This document shows, piece by piece, positions 8,148 through 15,370 of a stretch of 39,840 nucleotides of DNA. The stretch is from assembly GCA_020849475.1 (NCBI GenBank), contig JADLGE010000090.1:1-39840 (forward strand), read 5' to 3'. Position 1 is the stretch's first letter; every line of letters starts with the position of its first letter. The stretch comes from Gammaproteobacteria bacterium. Lineage in GTDB: Bacteria > Pseudomonadota > Gammaproteobacteria > Ga0077536. The notes under the pieces are model-generated. The model ran no database searches and was not told the DNA's origin. It was given only the letters and a program-made list of their open reading frames with translations. The position numbers and the translations under genes are program-made.

Positions 8148-8990
8148 ATGACGACCGACATCGGTTTCGACGACATCACGGTTGACTACGTTTCCATTGC
8201 CGCGGCACGGGCGATGGGCGGCCTGCGCCTGGTGCTGGGTGCCTACACCATCCCCGGCCCGTGGCGGGAGTCGTGCAAATGCCTGTTCGACGTCAAGGGC
8301 ATTCCCTATACCTCGGTGCGCTGTTCGAACGAAGGCGCGTCGGAAACCGGTTTCGGCGCCGATGGCACGCACAGTGAACTCATCGCCTGGACCGCGCAGT
8401 CGAGCGCACCGGTCGCGATATGGGAAGACGAGCGGCCGCGTTCGAGCTGGATGGATCAGTTGAATCTCGCCGAGCGACTGGCGCCCGAGCCGCGTCTCGT
8501 TCCTCAAGACTTCGAAGCGCGCGTGCGCATGTTCGGCCTCATCAACGAAATCGCCGGTGAGAATGGCCTGGGCTGGAGCAAGCGGCTGATCCTGGTCGGG
8601 CAGGCGCTAAATATCGCCGAACCCGACAGCGTCGAGTACGCGTTCTGGCAGACGCTGGGACAGAAGTATCTGTACACACCGGCGGCGGGCCTGGCCGCCA
8701 AGGCACGCATGATCGAAATCCTGATCAAGCTCGATGCGGAACTCGCCGCCAGCCGCGCACGCGGCAGCCGCTATTTCATCGGTGACAGCCTCTCGGCCCT
8801 CGACATCTACGCCGCGTGCTTCTACGCACTGCTCGAGCCGCTGCCGCCGGACTTGTGCCCGATGGCGACTGCCTATCGTCCGGCCTACCGCAACGCCGAC
8901 CCTGATATAGAAAGTCACATGACGCCGGCCCTCGGCGGCCATCGGGATTTCATTTACCGAGAGCATTTGAAGCTGCCGGTGGTGTTCTAG
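8148..8990 (+). CDS. Glutathione S-transferase-like protein
   Basis: This 280-residue protein has a thioredoxin-like N-terminal region (about 25-75: GPWRESCKCLFDVKGIPYT) and an all-helical C-terminal half. The latter ends in SRYFIGDSLSALDIYAACF, a typical GST C-terminal motif with the conserved N-capping serine and aspartate. The length is slightly above the usual 200-240 because of an N-terminal extension. It would bind glutathione or a related thiol. It follows the BadI-like gene by 123 bases and may have its own promoter. GST-like proteins often accompany aromatic degradation genes, as dehalogenases, isomerases or ether-cleaving enzymes. No specific reaction can be read from the sequence. 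Confidence 0.72.
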   Translation: MTTDIGFDDITVDYVSIAAARAMGGLRLVLGAYTIPGPWRESCKCLFDVKGIPYTSVRCSNEGASETGFGADGTHSELIAWTAQSSAPVAIWEDERPRSSWMDQLNLAERLAPEPRLVPQDFEARVRMFGLINEIAGENGLGWSKRLILVGQALNIAEPDSVEYAFWQTLGQKYLYTPAAGLAAKARMIEILIKLDAELAASRARGSRYFIGDSLSALDIYAACFYALLEPLPPDLCPMATAYRPAYRNADPDIESHMTPALGGHRDFIYREHLKLPVVF

Positions 8991-9037
8991 CGCGGCGTCA
9001 TGGACTGCGGTCGGTCGGCGAATGCAATCGCATGCAA

Positions 9038-9104
9038 GTGTCAGACTGAAGTCTGACCCACAGGAGTGCCGGCATTCTTAGGTGGGCCGGACTTCAGTCT
9101 GACA
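9038..9104. terminator. Long inverted repeat between convergent genes; likely bidirectional terminator or REPIN-like element
   Basis: TGTCAGACTGAAGTC (9039-9053) pairs perfectly over 15 bases with GACTTCAGTCTGACA (9090-9104). The inner flanks TGACCCAC and GTGGGCCG extend the stem imperfectly, leaving a loop of about 20 bases. Each arm is itself a short palindrome (TCAGACT/AGTCTGA). It lies between the stop codons of the GST-like gene (plus) and the NTF2-fold gene (minus). No U-tract is evident, so termination is inferred from position and structure. Confidence 0.55.
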
Positions 9105-9153
9105 TTCAGACCCTAGGCCACAGAACCAAGGTGCAAGCGACCGGATCCATCCC

Positions 9154-9516
9154 TCACAGCCCGGGCCAACGGCTCCAGTCCGCATAGGTTCTGTCGGTGA
9201 CGACCACCCCATCGCGGATGGTCAACACCGCAACGAAGGGCACCGACCACTCGGCGCCGCGCGCGGCATCGCGCAATTCGCATTCGACGCAGGCAGTGTC
9301 GCCGACGATGTGGGTGCGCAACACTTGCAGGCGCCGCTGCGGGGCCTTGGCCAGCACGGCGTCTTCGACTTTCTGCAAGCCCTTGCGGCCTTCGATGACG
9401 CCGAGGCCCATCGGGTAGACCTTGCAGTCCTCGGCATAGCATTCCTCGACCATGCGCGTGGCGTCGTCGTTGTAATACTGCGCCCAGCGTTCAACCAAGG
9501 CCTGCGTATCGCTCAT
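9154..9516 (-). CDS. SnoaL/NTF2-like fold protein
   Basis: This 120-residue protein begins with a helix (LVERWAQYYNDDATRMVEECYAEDC). A beta-rich half follows (YPMGLGVIEGRKGLQKV, HIVGDTACVECEL, EWSVPFVAVLTIRDGVVVTDRTYADWSRW). This order is typical of the NTF2-like superfamily, which includes SnoaL polyketide cyclases, ketosteroid isomerase and many small hydratases or isomerases. It starts 26 bases after the acyl-CoA ligase on the same strand, with AGAGGG upstream of its ATG, so the two form an operon. A role in isomerising or binding the ligase product is possible. No catalytic residues can be assigned with confidence. Confidence 0.75.
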   Translation of the reverse strand: MSDTQALVERWAQYYNDDATRMVEECYAEDCKVYPMGLGVIEGRKGLQKVEDAVLAKAPQRRLQVLRTHIVGDTACVECELRDAARGAEWSVPFVAVLTIRDGVVVTDRTYADWSRWPGL

Positions 9517-9542
9517 CGTTGCTGCCCTCTGTCAGTGGATGT

Positions 9543-11111
9543 TCAACCGACCGCGCGATCGTGGTTGGCCCAGAACGGTTCGCGCAATTCCTTCTTGGCG
9601 ATTTTGCCGCTGCCGGTCATGGGAAACGCGGCACGGAAGTCGATGCTCTTCGGCAGCTTGTAGCTCGCGAGGCGCGGCCGGCAGAAGTCGAGCAGCTCGT
9701 CGGCGCTGACGCTCATGCCGGCCTTGAGCACGACGCAGGCTTTCACCGCTTCCCCCCAGCGTGGGTCGGGCACGCCGATCACGGCCGCTACCGCCACCGC
9801 GGCATGGGTGGACAGCACCGATTCAATCTCGGTCGAATAGATGTTCTCGCCGCCCGACACGATCATGTCTTTCAGGCGGTCGTGAATGTAGTACAGGCCT
9901 TCTTCGTCGCGGATGGCGATGTCGCCGCTGTGGTACCAGCCCCGGTCGAAAACCGCGGCCGTCACTTCCGGTTTCTTCCAGTAGCCGCTGGCAAGCGAAG
10001 GTGAGCGTATCCACAGCTCACCGGGTTGGCCTTCAGCGACGTCCTGGCCGGCTTCGTCAACGATACGCAGCTCAATCAGGGGCAGCGGTTTGCCGCAGGC
10101 CTTGAGCTTGTCCTCGCGCGCGAGATTGTGCTCGGCGGGACGCAACAGGGTGACGGCGCCGGAGGTTTCCGTCGCGCCGTAGAACTGCATGAACTCGCAC
10201 GGCATGGCGCTCAAGGCGCGCTTGATGAGCCCCAGGGAAATCGGTGAGCCGGCGTACATCACCAGGCGCAACGACGAGAAGTCTGCCTCTGCAGCCCGCG
10301 GGTGATCGAGCAACATCTGGATCATGGCCGGCGCGAAGGCGGTGATGGTGGGTTTCAGCGTCGAGATCGATTGCAAGGCGGCGCCCGGTTCGAACTGGCG
10401 GTCGATGAGCACCGCCATGCCGTTGTACATCGATTGCAGCGACAGGCCGATGGCGAGCAGATGGAAGTTCGGCAGCGCGACCAGGAAGCGATCCGCCGAC
10501 TTCCATTCGAACGCCGGCTCGAAGTGTTCACACAGGCGCATGTGATTGAAGTTGTCGTGGGTGATGACCACGCCCTTGGGGTCGCCGGTGGTGCCCGAGG
10601 TGTAGAGCTGGATCGCGCCCGCTTCCATGGCGACCGCCGGCAGCTCTGTAGCGCTGAAGCCGGTCAGCCAGCGCCGCATCGGATCGTCTCCAGCGCGTGC
10701 GCGATCGACTTCCTGGGTGGGAACGTCGAGGTTGGTCGCTTCCAGCATGCTCGCCCACAGCGTCGCGAACTCGGGTTCCACGAACGCGAACGCGGCTTCG
10801 GAGTCGGCCAGCACGCGACACAGCTCCGGCGGCGACAGACGCCAGTTCAAAGGACAGAAGCACGCGCCGGCCTTGACCGTGCCAAACAGCGCGACGAAGA
10901 AGTCGTCGGAGTTCTTGCCGAGGTACACGACCCGCGCACCTGGTGTGACGCCGGCGGCGCTGAGGCCATGGGCGAGGCGCAGGGCCTGCGCGTCGAGCTC
11001 GCCATAGCTCGTGACGTGGTGCTCATAGACCAGCGCCGTGCGCGCGGGGTCGTGTCGCGCGTAGTAGCCGACGTAATCCCCCAGCGTGCGTATTTCCTTG
11101 TAGACCCACAT
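9543..11111 (-). CDS. Acyl-CoA synthetase (AMP-forming, ANL superfamily)
   Basis: This 522-residue ligase activates a carboxylic acid to its CoA thioester through an acyl-adenylate. Motifs in order: the P-loop-like LYTSGTTGDPKGVVITH, the adenine-binding FMQFYGATETSG, GWYHSGDIAIRDEEG, the hinge region HDRLKDMIVSGGENIYSTEIE, and the C-terminal catalytic lysine in MTGSGKIAKKEL. Length is normal. I chose ATG 11111; a TTG at 11135 is also in frame, with GGGGAG lying between the two. The promoter region toward 11230 holds a sequence shared with the BadHI-like operon promoter, so this may be the ligase that feeds that pathway (an AliA-like role). Alternatively it serves the kinase operon next door. 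Substrate not readable. Confidence 0.92.
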   Translation of the reverse strand: MWVYKEIRTLGDYVGYYARHDPARTALVYEHHVTSYGELDAQALRLAHGLSAAGVTPGARVVYLGKNSDDFFVALFGTVKAGACFCPLNWRLSPPELCRVLADSEAAFAFVEPEFATLWASMLEATNLDVPTQEVDRARAGDDPMRRWLTGFSATELPAVAMEAGAIQLYTSGTTGDPKGVVITHDNFNHMRLCEHFEPAFEWKSADRFLVALPNFHLLAIGLSLQSMYNGMAVLIDRQFEPGAALQSISTLKPTITAFAPAMIQMLLDHPRAAEADFSSLRLVMYAGSPISLGLIKRALSAMPCEFMQFYGATETSGAVTLLRPAEHNLAREDKLKACGKPLPLIELRIVDEAGQDVAEGQPGELWIRSPSLASGYWKKPEVTAAVFDRGWYHSGDIAIRDEEGLYYIHDRLKDMIVSGGENIYSTEIESVLSTHAAVAVAAVIGVPDPRWGEAVKACVVLKAGMSVSADELLDFCRPRLASYKLPKSIDFRAAFPMTGSGKIAKKELREPFWANHDRAVG

Positions 11112-11171
11112 CGTCGGCAGCGCTCCCCATAGCAAAAAACGTCATGCAAGACGCATAGAGAAAATCGTAAT

Positions 11172-11190
11172 CATGCGTACTATATGGTAG
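11172..11190. promoter_or_regulatory. Possible operator, copy B (shared motif CATGCkTACTATAyG)
   Basis: CATGCGTACTATATGGTAG matches the sequence at 2980-2997 in about 15 of its first 17 positions. It lies between the divergent ligase and 11230 genes. Within it, ACTATATGGT is an 8-of-10 palindrome. It also contains a minus-strand -10-like TATAGT (11184-11179) with TTGTCG 18 bases upstream (11208-11203), a plausible promoter for the ligase. Confidence 0.4.
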
Positions 11191-11229
11191 CTTCTGGAAA
11201 CCCGACAAGGCGTAAGCGCGGAGCATTTC

Positions 11230-12234
11230 ATGATCACGACCAAGGACATGAGCTATCACCCCGAGGCGATGGCCAATCTCACCGATGCCAGCACGCGCCA
11301 CTCGTGGGCCGAGACTTTCTACATGCCTTTCGCGGTCCCGGAGCTGGGGCTGTTCGGCAGTGCCTACGTGATGGCGCGCCCCGGCGTCGGCGTCACCACC
11401 AGCGACGTCAAGATTTACCAAGGCCTCGGGCGCACCCGCCTCGACGCGCTCTACAGCGACAACCAGACCCAGATTCCAGCGCCCGCCGCGTTCGAAAACT
11501 TCACTCTGCCAACGGGGCTCGCCTGCGACTTGAGCACCGGACCCGCGCGCTATCGCGTGAGTTACGAAGGCATCGATGACACGCGCTTCGACATCGACGC
11601 CCAAGCCATCATGCCGGCCTACGACATCCATGATTCGAGCATGGACCCGATGGCGGCCAAGACCGATCAGGACCGCGCGGCCGGCTCGGGCTACGGCGCG
11701 GCTTACGGCGGTCATTACGACCAACTGTGCCGCATCCGCGGCCAGCTCACGGTGCGCGGCAAGGATTACGCCATCGACTATGTCGACTGCATGGACCGCT
11801 CCTGGGGTGTGCGCCCGGAGCGTGCCTTGCAACCGATGGCGTGGCTCCATGCGATTTTTGGCGAGGACTATGCCTTCCACGGCATCTGGTCGATGAACTA
11901 CGCCGCCGCGTCCGACGCGCAGCACAGCTTCGCCCATGGTTTCGTGCTCGACAATGGTCAAGTGCATGGCTGCACGGCCGGCAAGGTCATCGTCACGCGC
12001 GATGGCATCTGGGGTGCGCATTACGAGATCCACGCCACCGACGTGCGCGGCAAGCAGCACCGCTTTCTCGGCGCGCCGGTGGCCTCGGGTCTGTGGGAGC
12101 CCTATGGCTGTGTCGCGGTGCCGAATGTCATGAACCGCTATGTCGCCGCTGACGGCCGGGTCGGCTATGGCGAGATTCAGGAAGGCTGGTTCTACGACAC
12201 TTACCTGCGTCTGCGCGCCGCCGGCCAGCTGTAA
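11230..12234 (+). CDS. Uncharacterised protein with lipocalin-like (CrtC/AttH or DUF7064-type) beta-sheet architecture
   Basis: This 334-residue soluble protein has no signal peptide. GGAG lies six bases before the ATG. It is beta-rich and appears to hold two related halves. The first (about 20-150) includes ETFYMPFAVPELGLFGSAYVM and PARYRVSYEGIDDTRFDID. The second (about 165-330) includes GHYDQLCRIRGQLTVRGK, YVDCMDRSWGVRPER and IFGEDYAFHGIWSMNY. The DRSWG motif and double-sheet layout resemble the CrtC/AttH lipocalin-like group and proteins annotated DUF7064/DUF7065. I do not know a reaction. It is the first gene of the plus-strand operon with an APH-like kinase, its small partner and an SDR. 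A lipid or acyl ligand is therefore plausible but only inferred. Confidence 0.7.
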   Translation: MITTKDMSYHPEAMANLTDASTRHSWAETFYMPFAVPELGLFGSAYVMARPGVGVTTSDVKIYQGLGRTRLDALYSDNQTQIPAPAAFENFTLPTGLACDLSTGPARYRVSYEGIDDTRFDIDAQAIMPAYDIHDSSMDPMAAKTDQDRAAGSGYGAAYGGHYDQLCRIRGQLTVRGKDYAIDYVDCMDRSWGVRPERALQPMAWLHAIFGEDYAFHGIWSMNYAAASDAQHSFAHGFVLDNGQVHGCTAGKVIVTRDGIWGAHYEIHATDVRGKQHRFLGAPVASGLWEPYGCVAVPNVMNRYVAADGRVGYGEIQEGWFYDTYLRLRAAGQL

Positions 12235-12243
12235 GGCCGCGAA

Positions 12244-13428
12244 GTGACGAGCTCGGTGAGGCTGTTACGCCGCGCACCCGATACGCGCTGGGATCGCGAC
12301 GACATCGAGTCGCGCATCGTGCACGTGCTGGCGCGCAAGATGGCGCGCCGCGGCAGCGGTGGCTATGGCGCGCGCAGCGCCGCGCAAGTCACTGCGCAAT
12401 TGCATGCACTGTTCGCGCACCAGGGGCTGCGCGACGTCGAGATCACACAGCTCGCGCGCATGACCGGCGGTGCGTCGAAAGAACAGTTCGCCTTCACACT
12501 GCAACACGCGGACGCGGCGAGTCCTGAGCGCATGGTGCTGCGCATGGACCCGTGGATGGGCATCGTCGAGACCTGTCGCGGTCGCGAAGCGCAGTTGCTG
12601 AAGGCTTTCGCCGGCGTGGTGCCGGTGCCACCGCTGCGCTTCGTCGATGCCGATGGCGAGCATCTCGGCCAGCCGGGGCTCATCACCGGCATGGTTGCCG
12701 GCCATACCGCGCCCACCGATGTAACGGCCAAGGCCGTGACCGGTGTCGGCATCCGCTTTGAACATTGGATAGAGCGCCTCGCACCGCAGTTCGTCGACAA
12801 CCTGGCGCGCATCCATGCCTTCGACTGGCGCGGTGCCGAGCTTTCGTATTTCGACGCGCCGGCGCCAGGCACCACGCAGGCGGCGCTGCGCCAGGTCAAT
12901 TGGTGGTCTCGAGTGTGGCAGCAGGACCTCGTCGAAGCCGAGCCGCTGGTGACCCTCGTTGAACGCTGGCTGCGCGAGAACGCACCGGTGTGCGCGCAAC
13001 CGGTAGTGGTGCACGGGGACTATCGCATTGGCAATTTCATGTTCGTCGAACCGAGCGGTGATTTCAGCGCCGTGCTCGATTGGGAGCTCGCCCACTTGGG
13101 CGATTTTCATGAAGACCTCGCGTGGTGTGTGCAACGGCTGTTCGGCACGCCGCGCGACGACGGCGAACTGTTGATCTCGGGCTTGCTGACGCGCGATGAG
13201 TTCTTCCGTCGCTACGCCGCGGCCACCGCTCGCGCCATCGATCTCGACACCATTCGCTATTACGAAATACTCAACGCCTGGAAGTGCATCATCATCAACA
13301 ACAGCTCGGCCTGCCGCGCGGCGCGCGAAAGCCAGAGTCATCAGGATCTGGTGCTGACCTGGATGGCCTTCGGCTCGGCGGTATTCATGGCCGAGCTCGA
13401 TGAACTCTTGCGCAAGGTTTGCCCATGA
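12244..13428 (+). CDS. APH-fold phosphotransferase, LvaA / ACAD10-11 kinase-like (unit 1)
   Basis: This 394-residue protein of the aminoglycoside phosphotransferase/choline kinase fold starts at GTG 12244. It has the nucleotide-binding region MTGGASKEQFAFTL and the AVLRMD-like strand MVLRMDPW. The catalytic loop VVHGDYRIGNFMF (HGD...N) is followed by the metal-binding VLDWELAHLGD. All kinase residues look intact. The same family phosphorylates 4-hydroxyacyl-CoA in levulinate catabolism (LvaA of Pseudomonas putida) and forms the kinase domain of human ACAD10/11. It overlaps the small partner gene by four bases (ATGA), as expected for a two-subunit enzyme. With a ligase, SDRs and acyl-CoA dehydrogenases nearby, a hydroxyacyl-CoA kinase is more likely than antibiotic resistance. 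Confidence 0.85.
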   Translation: MTSSVRLLRRAPDTRWDRDDIESRIVHVLARKMARRGSGGYGARSAAQVTAQLHALFAHQGLRDVEITQLARMTGGASKEQFAFTLQHADAASPERMVLRMDPWMGIVETCRGREAQLLKAFAGVVPVPPLRFVDADGEHLGQPGLITGMVAGHTAPTDVTAKAVTGVGIRFEHWIERLAPQFVDNLARIHAFDWRGAELSYFDAPAPGTTQAALRQVNWWSRVWQQDLVEAEPLVTLVERWLRENAPVCAQPVVVHGDYRIGNFMFVEPSGDFSAVLDWELAHLGDFHEDLAWCVQRLFGTPRDDGELLISGLLTRDEFFRRYAAATARAIDLDTIRYYEILNAWKCIIINNSSACRAARESQSHQDLVLTWMAFGSAVFMAELDELLRKVCP

Positions 13429-13934
13429 ACCCCGATCTCGACCTGCGCTTGCAGTCCGTCATGAAGTCTTTGTCCGATGTCATCCTGCCAGCCCTGCCGG
13501 CGGACGAGCGACTGGCGCGTGAGCAGACCCAGCTGGTGCTGGGCCATCTCGATATCATCGCCCGGCAGTGGAAGCACGCGCTCAATCTCGAACTCAAGAA
13601 TCTGGCGCTGGCCTGTGAGCTGGCCGGCGATCTCGCCAACATGAACCTCGATAGCGCGCTCGGCGACGATTTGATTGCGGCGCTGGCGGTGGCGGCGGAA
13701 ATTGACCGCAGTGACTACGACGCCGTCAGTCAGACCCACCGCGCCTTGAAGCTCGTGATTGACCGGCTGCTCGCGCCCCGGCACGGCGATGAGTGTCTGT
13801 CACGCGAAATGCTGGATGCGGTACTGCGCTATAACGAACGCCGTGCGCGGCGTGAACGCATCTGGCATGGCCCGGCCGGGCTCGACCCGGACGCCAGTCG
13901 GCTGCCGCCAATAGCCACGCTGTTCGAGCCTTGA
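13425..13934 (+). CDS. Small helical kinase-partner protein (LvaB/DUF6285-like), unit 1
   Basis: This 169-residue, mostly helical protein has no membrane segment. Its ATG overlaps the kinase stop codon. The N-terminal part reads LSDVILPALPADERLAREQTQ and the C-terminal part RRERIWHGPAGLDPDASRLP. Both ends align with the protein at 14852-15352, which also follows an APH-fold kinase (shared patterns VI-PA, LA-EQTQ-V-G-L, RER-W--P-G and S-LP-I). LvaB, the partner required by LvaA, is a small protein encoded next to its kinase and has a comparable beginning. The equation with LvaB/DUF6285 is from memory and the protein here is longer. The kinase-partner role is inferred from the repeated gene pairing. 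Confidence 0.8.
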   Translation: MNPDLDLRLQSVMKSLSDVILPALPADERLAREQTQLVLGHLDIIARQWKHALNLELKNLALACELAGDLANMNLDSALGDDLIAALAVAAEIDRSDYDAVSQTHRALKLVIDRLLAPRHGDECLSREMLDAVLRYNERRARRERIWHGPAGLDPDASRLPPIATLFEP

Positions 13935-13980
13935 ACAGCCACAAGTATTCATCCCCTTTCATTCCGGAGAGCAAAGCACC

Positions 13981-14751
13981 ATGGAAAACCCGATGAATCT
14001 CAGCGACCGCGTGATCATCGTGACCGGCGCCGCGCAAGGCATTGGTCGCGGCGTGGCGCTGAAGGCCGCGAGTCTCGGCGCGCGGCTGGCGCTGGTCGAC
14101 ATCAATGGCGACGGCGCGCGTGAAACCGCCGAACTGCTGGGCGGCAAGGCCGACGTGCATGTCGGCAGTGTGGCGGATCCGGCTTTCGTGCAGGGCATGG
14201 TGGAAGCCGTGGTCGCCAGGCACGGCACCATCAACGGCCTGTTCAACAACGCAGGCATCATACGCACCGCCATGATTCACAAGATGTCGCTGGCCGATTG
14301 GCAGGCGGTCATCGACGTCAACCTGAGCGGCGTGTTTTATTGCCTGCAGGCAGTCGGCCGCCACATGATGGAGCGCGCCGAGGCGGGCGAAGTCGCCGCG
14401 CGCCGCATCGTCAATGTGTCATCCATCGCCGGCAGGCGCGGCACCATTGGTCAGATCAACTACGGCGCCGCCAAGTCCGGTGTGCTCGGCATCACCATGA
14501 GCGCGGCGCGCGAATGGGCGCGCTTCAACATCAACGTCAACAGCGTGTGTTTCGGCGCGGTGGAAACCCCGATGACGGAAGTCATCCGCAGCCCGAAGTT
14601 CATCGAGCGCACCATGGCGGGCATTCCCATGGGCCGCATTGCGCAGCCGGCGGAAGTGGCCGAGCCCTGTTGCTTCCTGTTGTCCGACGCGGCGAGCTAT
14701 ATCACCGGGCAGCATCTGAATGTGGATGGCGGTGCGCAGATCGGGTTTTGA
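13981..14751 (+). CDS. Short-chain dehydrogenase/reductase (FabG-like)
   Basis: This 256-residue classical SDR has the cofactor motif TGAAQGIG (15-22), NNAG (89-92), the catalytic serine at S148 in IVNVSSIAG, and Y161/K165 in NYGAAKSG. The C-terminal VNSVCFGAVETPMTE and GQHLNVDGGAQIGF are typical. D40 after the second strand (LALVDIN) suggests NAD rather than NADP. GGAGAG precedes the ATG. It is the last gene of the operon starting at 11230 and ends just before a REPIN-like repeat pair. With a kinase and partner upstream it may oxidise a 3-hydroxyacyl-CoA, as LvaD-type SDRs are thought to do. The substrate is inferred from context only. Confidence 0.9.
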   Translation: MENPMNLSDRVIIVTGAAQGIGRGVALKAASLGARLALVDINGDGARETAELLGGKADVHVGSVADPAFVQGMVEAVVARHGTINGLFNNAGIIRTAMIHKMSLADWQAVIDVNLSGVFYCLQAVGRHMMERAEAGEVAARRIVNVSSIAGRRGTIGQINYGAAKSGVLGITMSAAREWARFNINVNSVCFGAVETPMTEVIRSPKFIERTMAGIPMGRIAQPAEVAEPCCFLLSDAASYITGQHLNVDGGAQIGF

Positions 14752-14771
14752 GGGCACTGCCAATGGCACCC

Positions 14772-14855
14772 GTAGGTGCGAATTCATTCGCACATTGAAC
14801 GGTATGGCACGACGGCAGATATCGGGATTGAACGTGCGAATGAATTCGCACCTAC
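14772..14855. repeat. REPIN-like inverted pair of REP palindromes
   Basis: GTAGGTGCGAATTCATTCGC (from 14772, continuing AC to 14793) and its inverse, 14834-14855, flank 40 bases that start ATTGAACGGTA. Each copy can fold as a small hairpin and the two copies can pair with each other over about 22 bases. The pair separates two convergent operons. The right copy supplies the TAG stop codon of the minus-strand gene ending at 14852. Confidence 0.75.
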
Positions 14856-15352
14856 AGAAGATTTTCTATATCCGGCAGGCTTTCCGGCTGCAGCTCCCAG
14901 CCTTGCGGCGCGAACCACGCGCGTTCGCGCAGGAGCTGCTGTTCGGCATGGGCCAGCACATGTTTTGAAACGCTCGTGCGGGTCGCGTCGTCGCCATCCC
15001 GATAGGCCGCGGTGATGACCGCGCCGCTCAGTTTGCGCAAGTTGCGTATAGCCGCGAGGAGTTCCTGCGGGGTCGCCTGCGCGCGTGCCAGCACTTCTGC
15101 GCCCGCCGCGCGTGCAGTCGCGAGGCGGCCATCATGGTCTTCAAGTGCGCGGCTGAGGTCCACCAGGCGCACCAGCTCGTCGCAGTCATATTGATATTGC
15201 AAAGGCAGGCGCGCGGCCATCAGTTGCAGCATGCCGATGACAATCTGGGTCTGCTCCACGGCGAGTGCGTTGCCAGCGTCGACCGCCGGCGCGATCACTT
15301 CGACCAGGGCGCGGATGGCGGTCTGGAGTTGCAGGTCTTCGCGCAATTGCAT
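14852..15352 (-). CDS. Small helical kinase-partner protein (LvaB/DUF6285-like), unit 2
   Basis: This 166-residue helical protein is a paralogue of the one at 13425-13934, matching at both ends (VEVIAPAVDAGNALAVEQTQ at the N-terminus, RERAWFAPQGWELQPESLPD near the C-terminus). The middle has diverged strongly. It starts 18 bases after the kinase at 15371-16558. As in unit 1, the order is kinase then partner. Its TAG stop lies within the REP-like repeat (CTG TAG GTGCGAA), so the repeat now defines its C-terminus. Function unknown; the best inference is an accessory subunit for the adjacent APH-fold kinase. Confidence 0.78.
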   Translation of the reverse strand: MQLREDLQLQTAIRALVEVIAPAVDAGNALAVEQTQIVIGMLQLMAARLPLQYQYDCDELVRLVDLSRALEDHDGRLATARAAGAEVLARAQATPQELLAAIRNLRKLSGAVITAAYRDGDDATRTSVSKHVLAHAEQQLLRERAWFAPQGWELQPESLPDIENLL

Positions 15353-15370
15353 GGTGTTGAAGTCTCCGGC

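Noticed and set aside
6011..8507. Two long minus-strand open frames opposite the BadH-like, BadI-like and GST-like genes
   Set aside because: Antisense to genes with complete catalytic motifs; translations show no domain.
14772..14855. CRISPR-like or mobile insertion reading of the repeats
   Set aside because: Only two copies per site, inverted rather than direct, with no spacers, no cas genes and no transposase; REPIN fits better.
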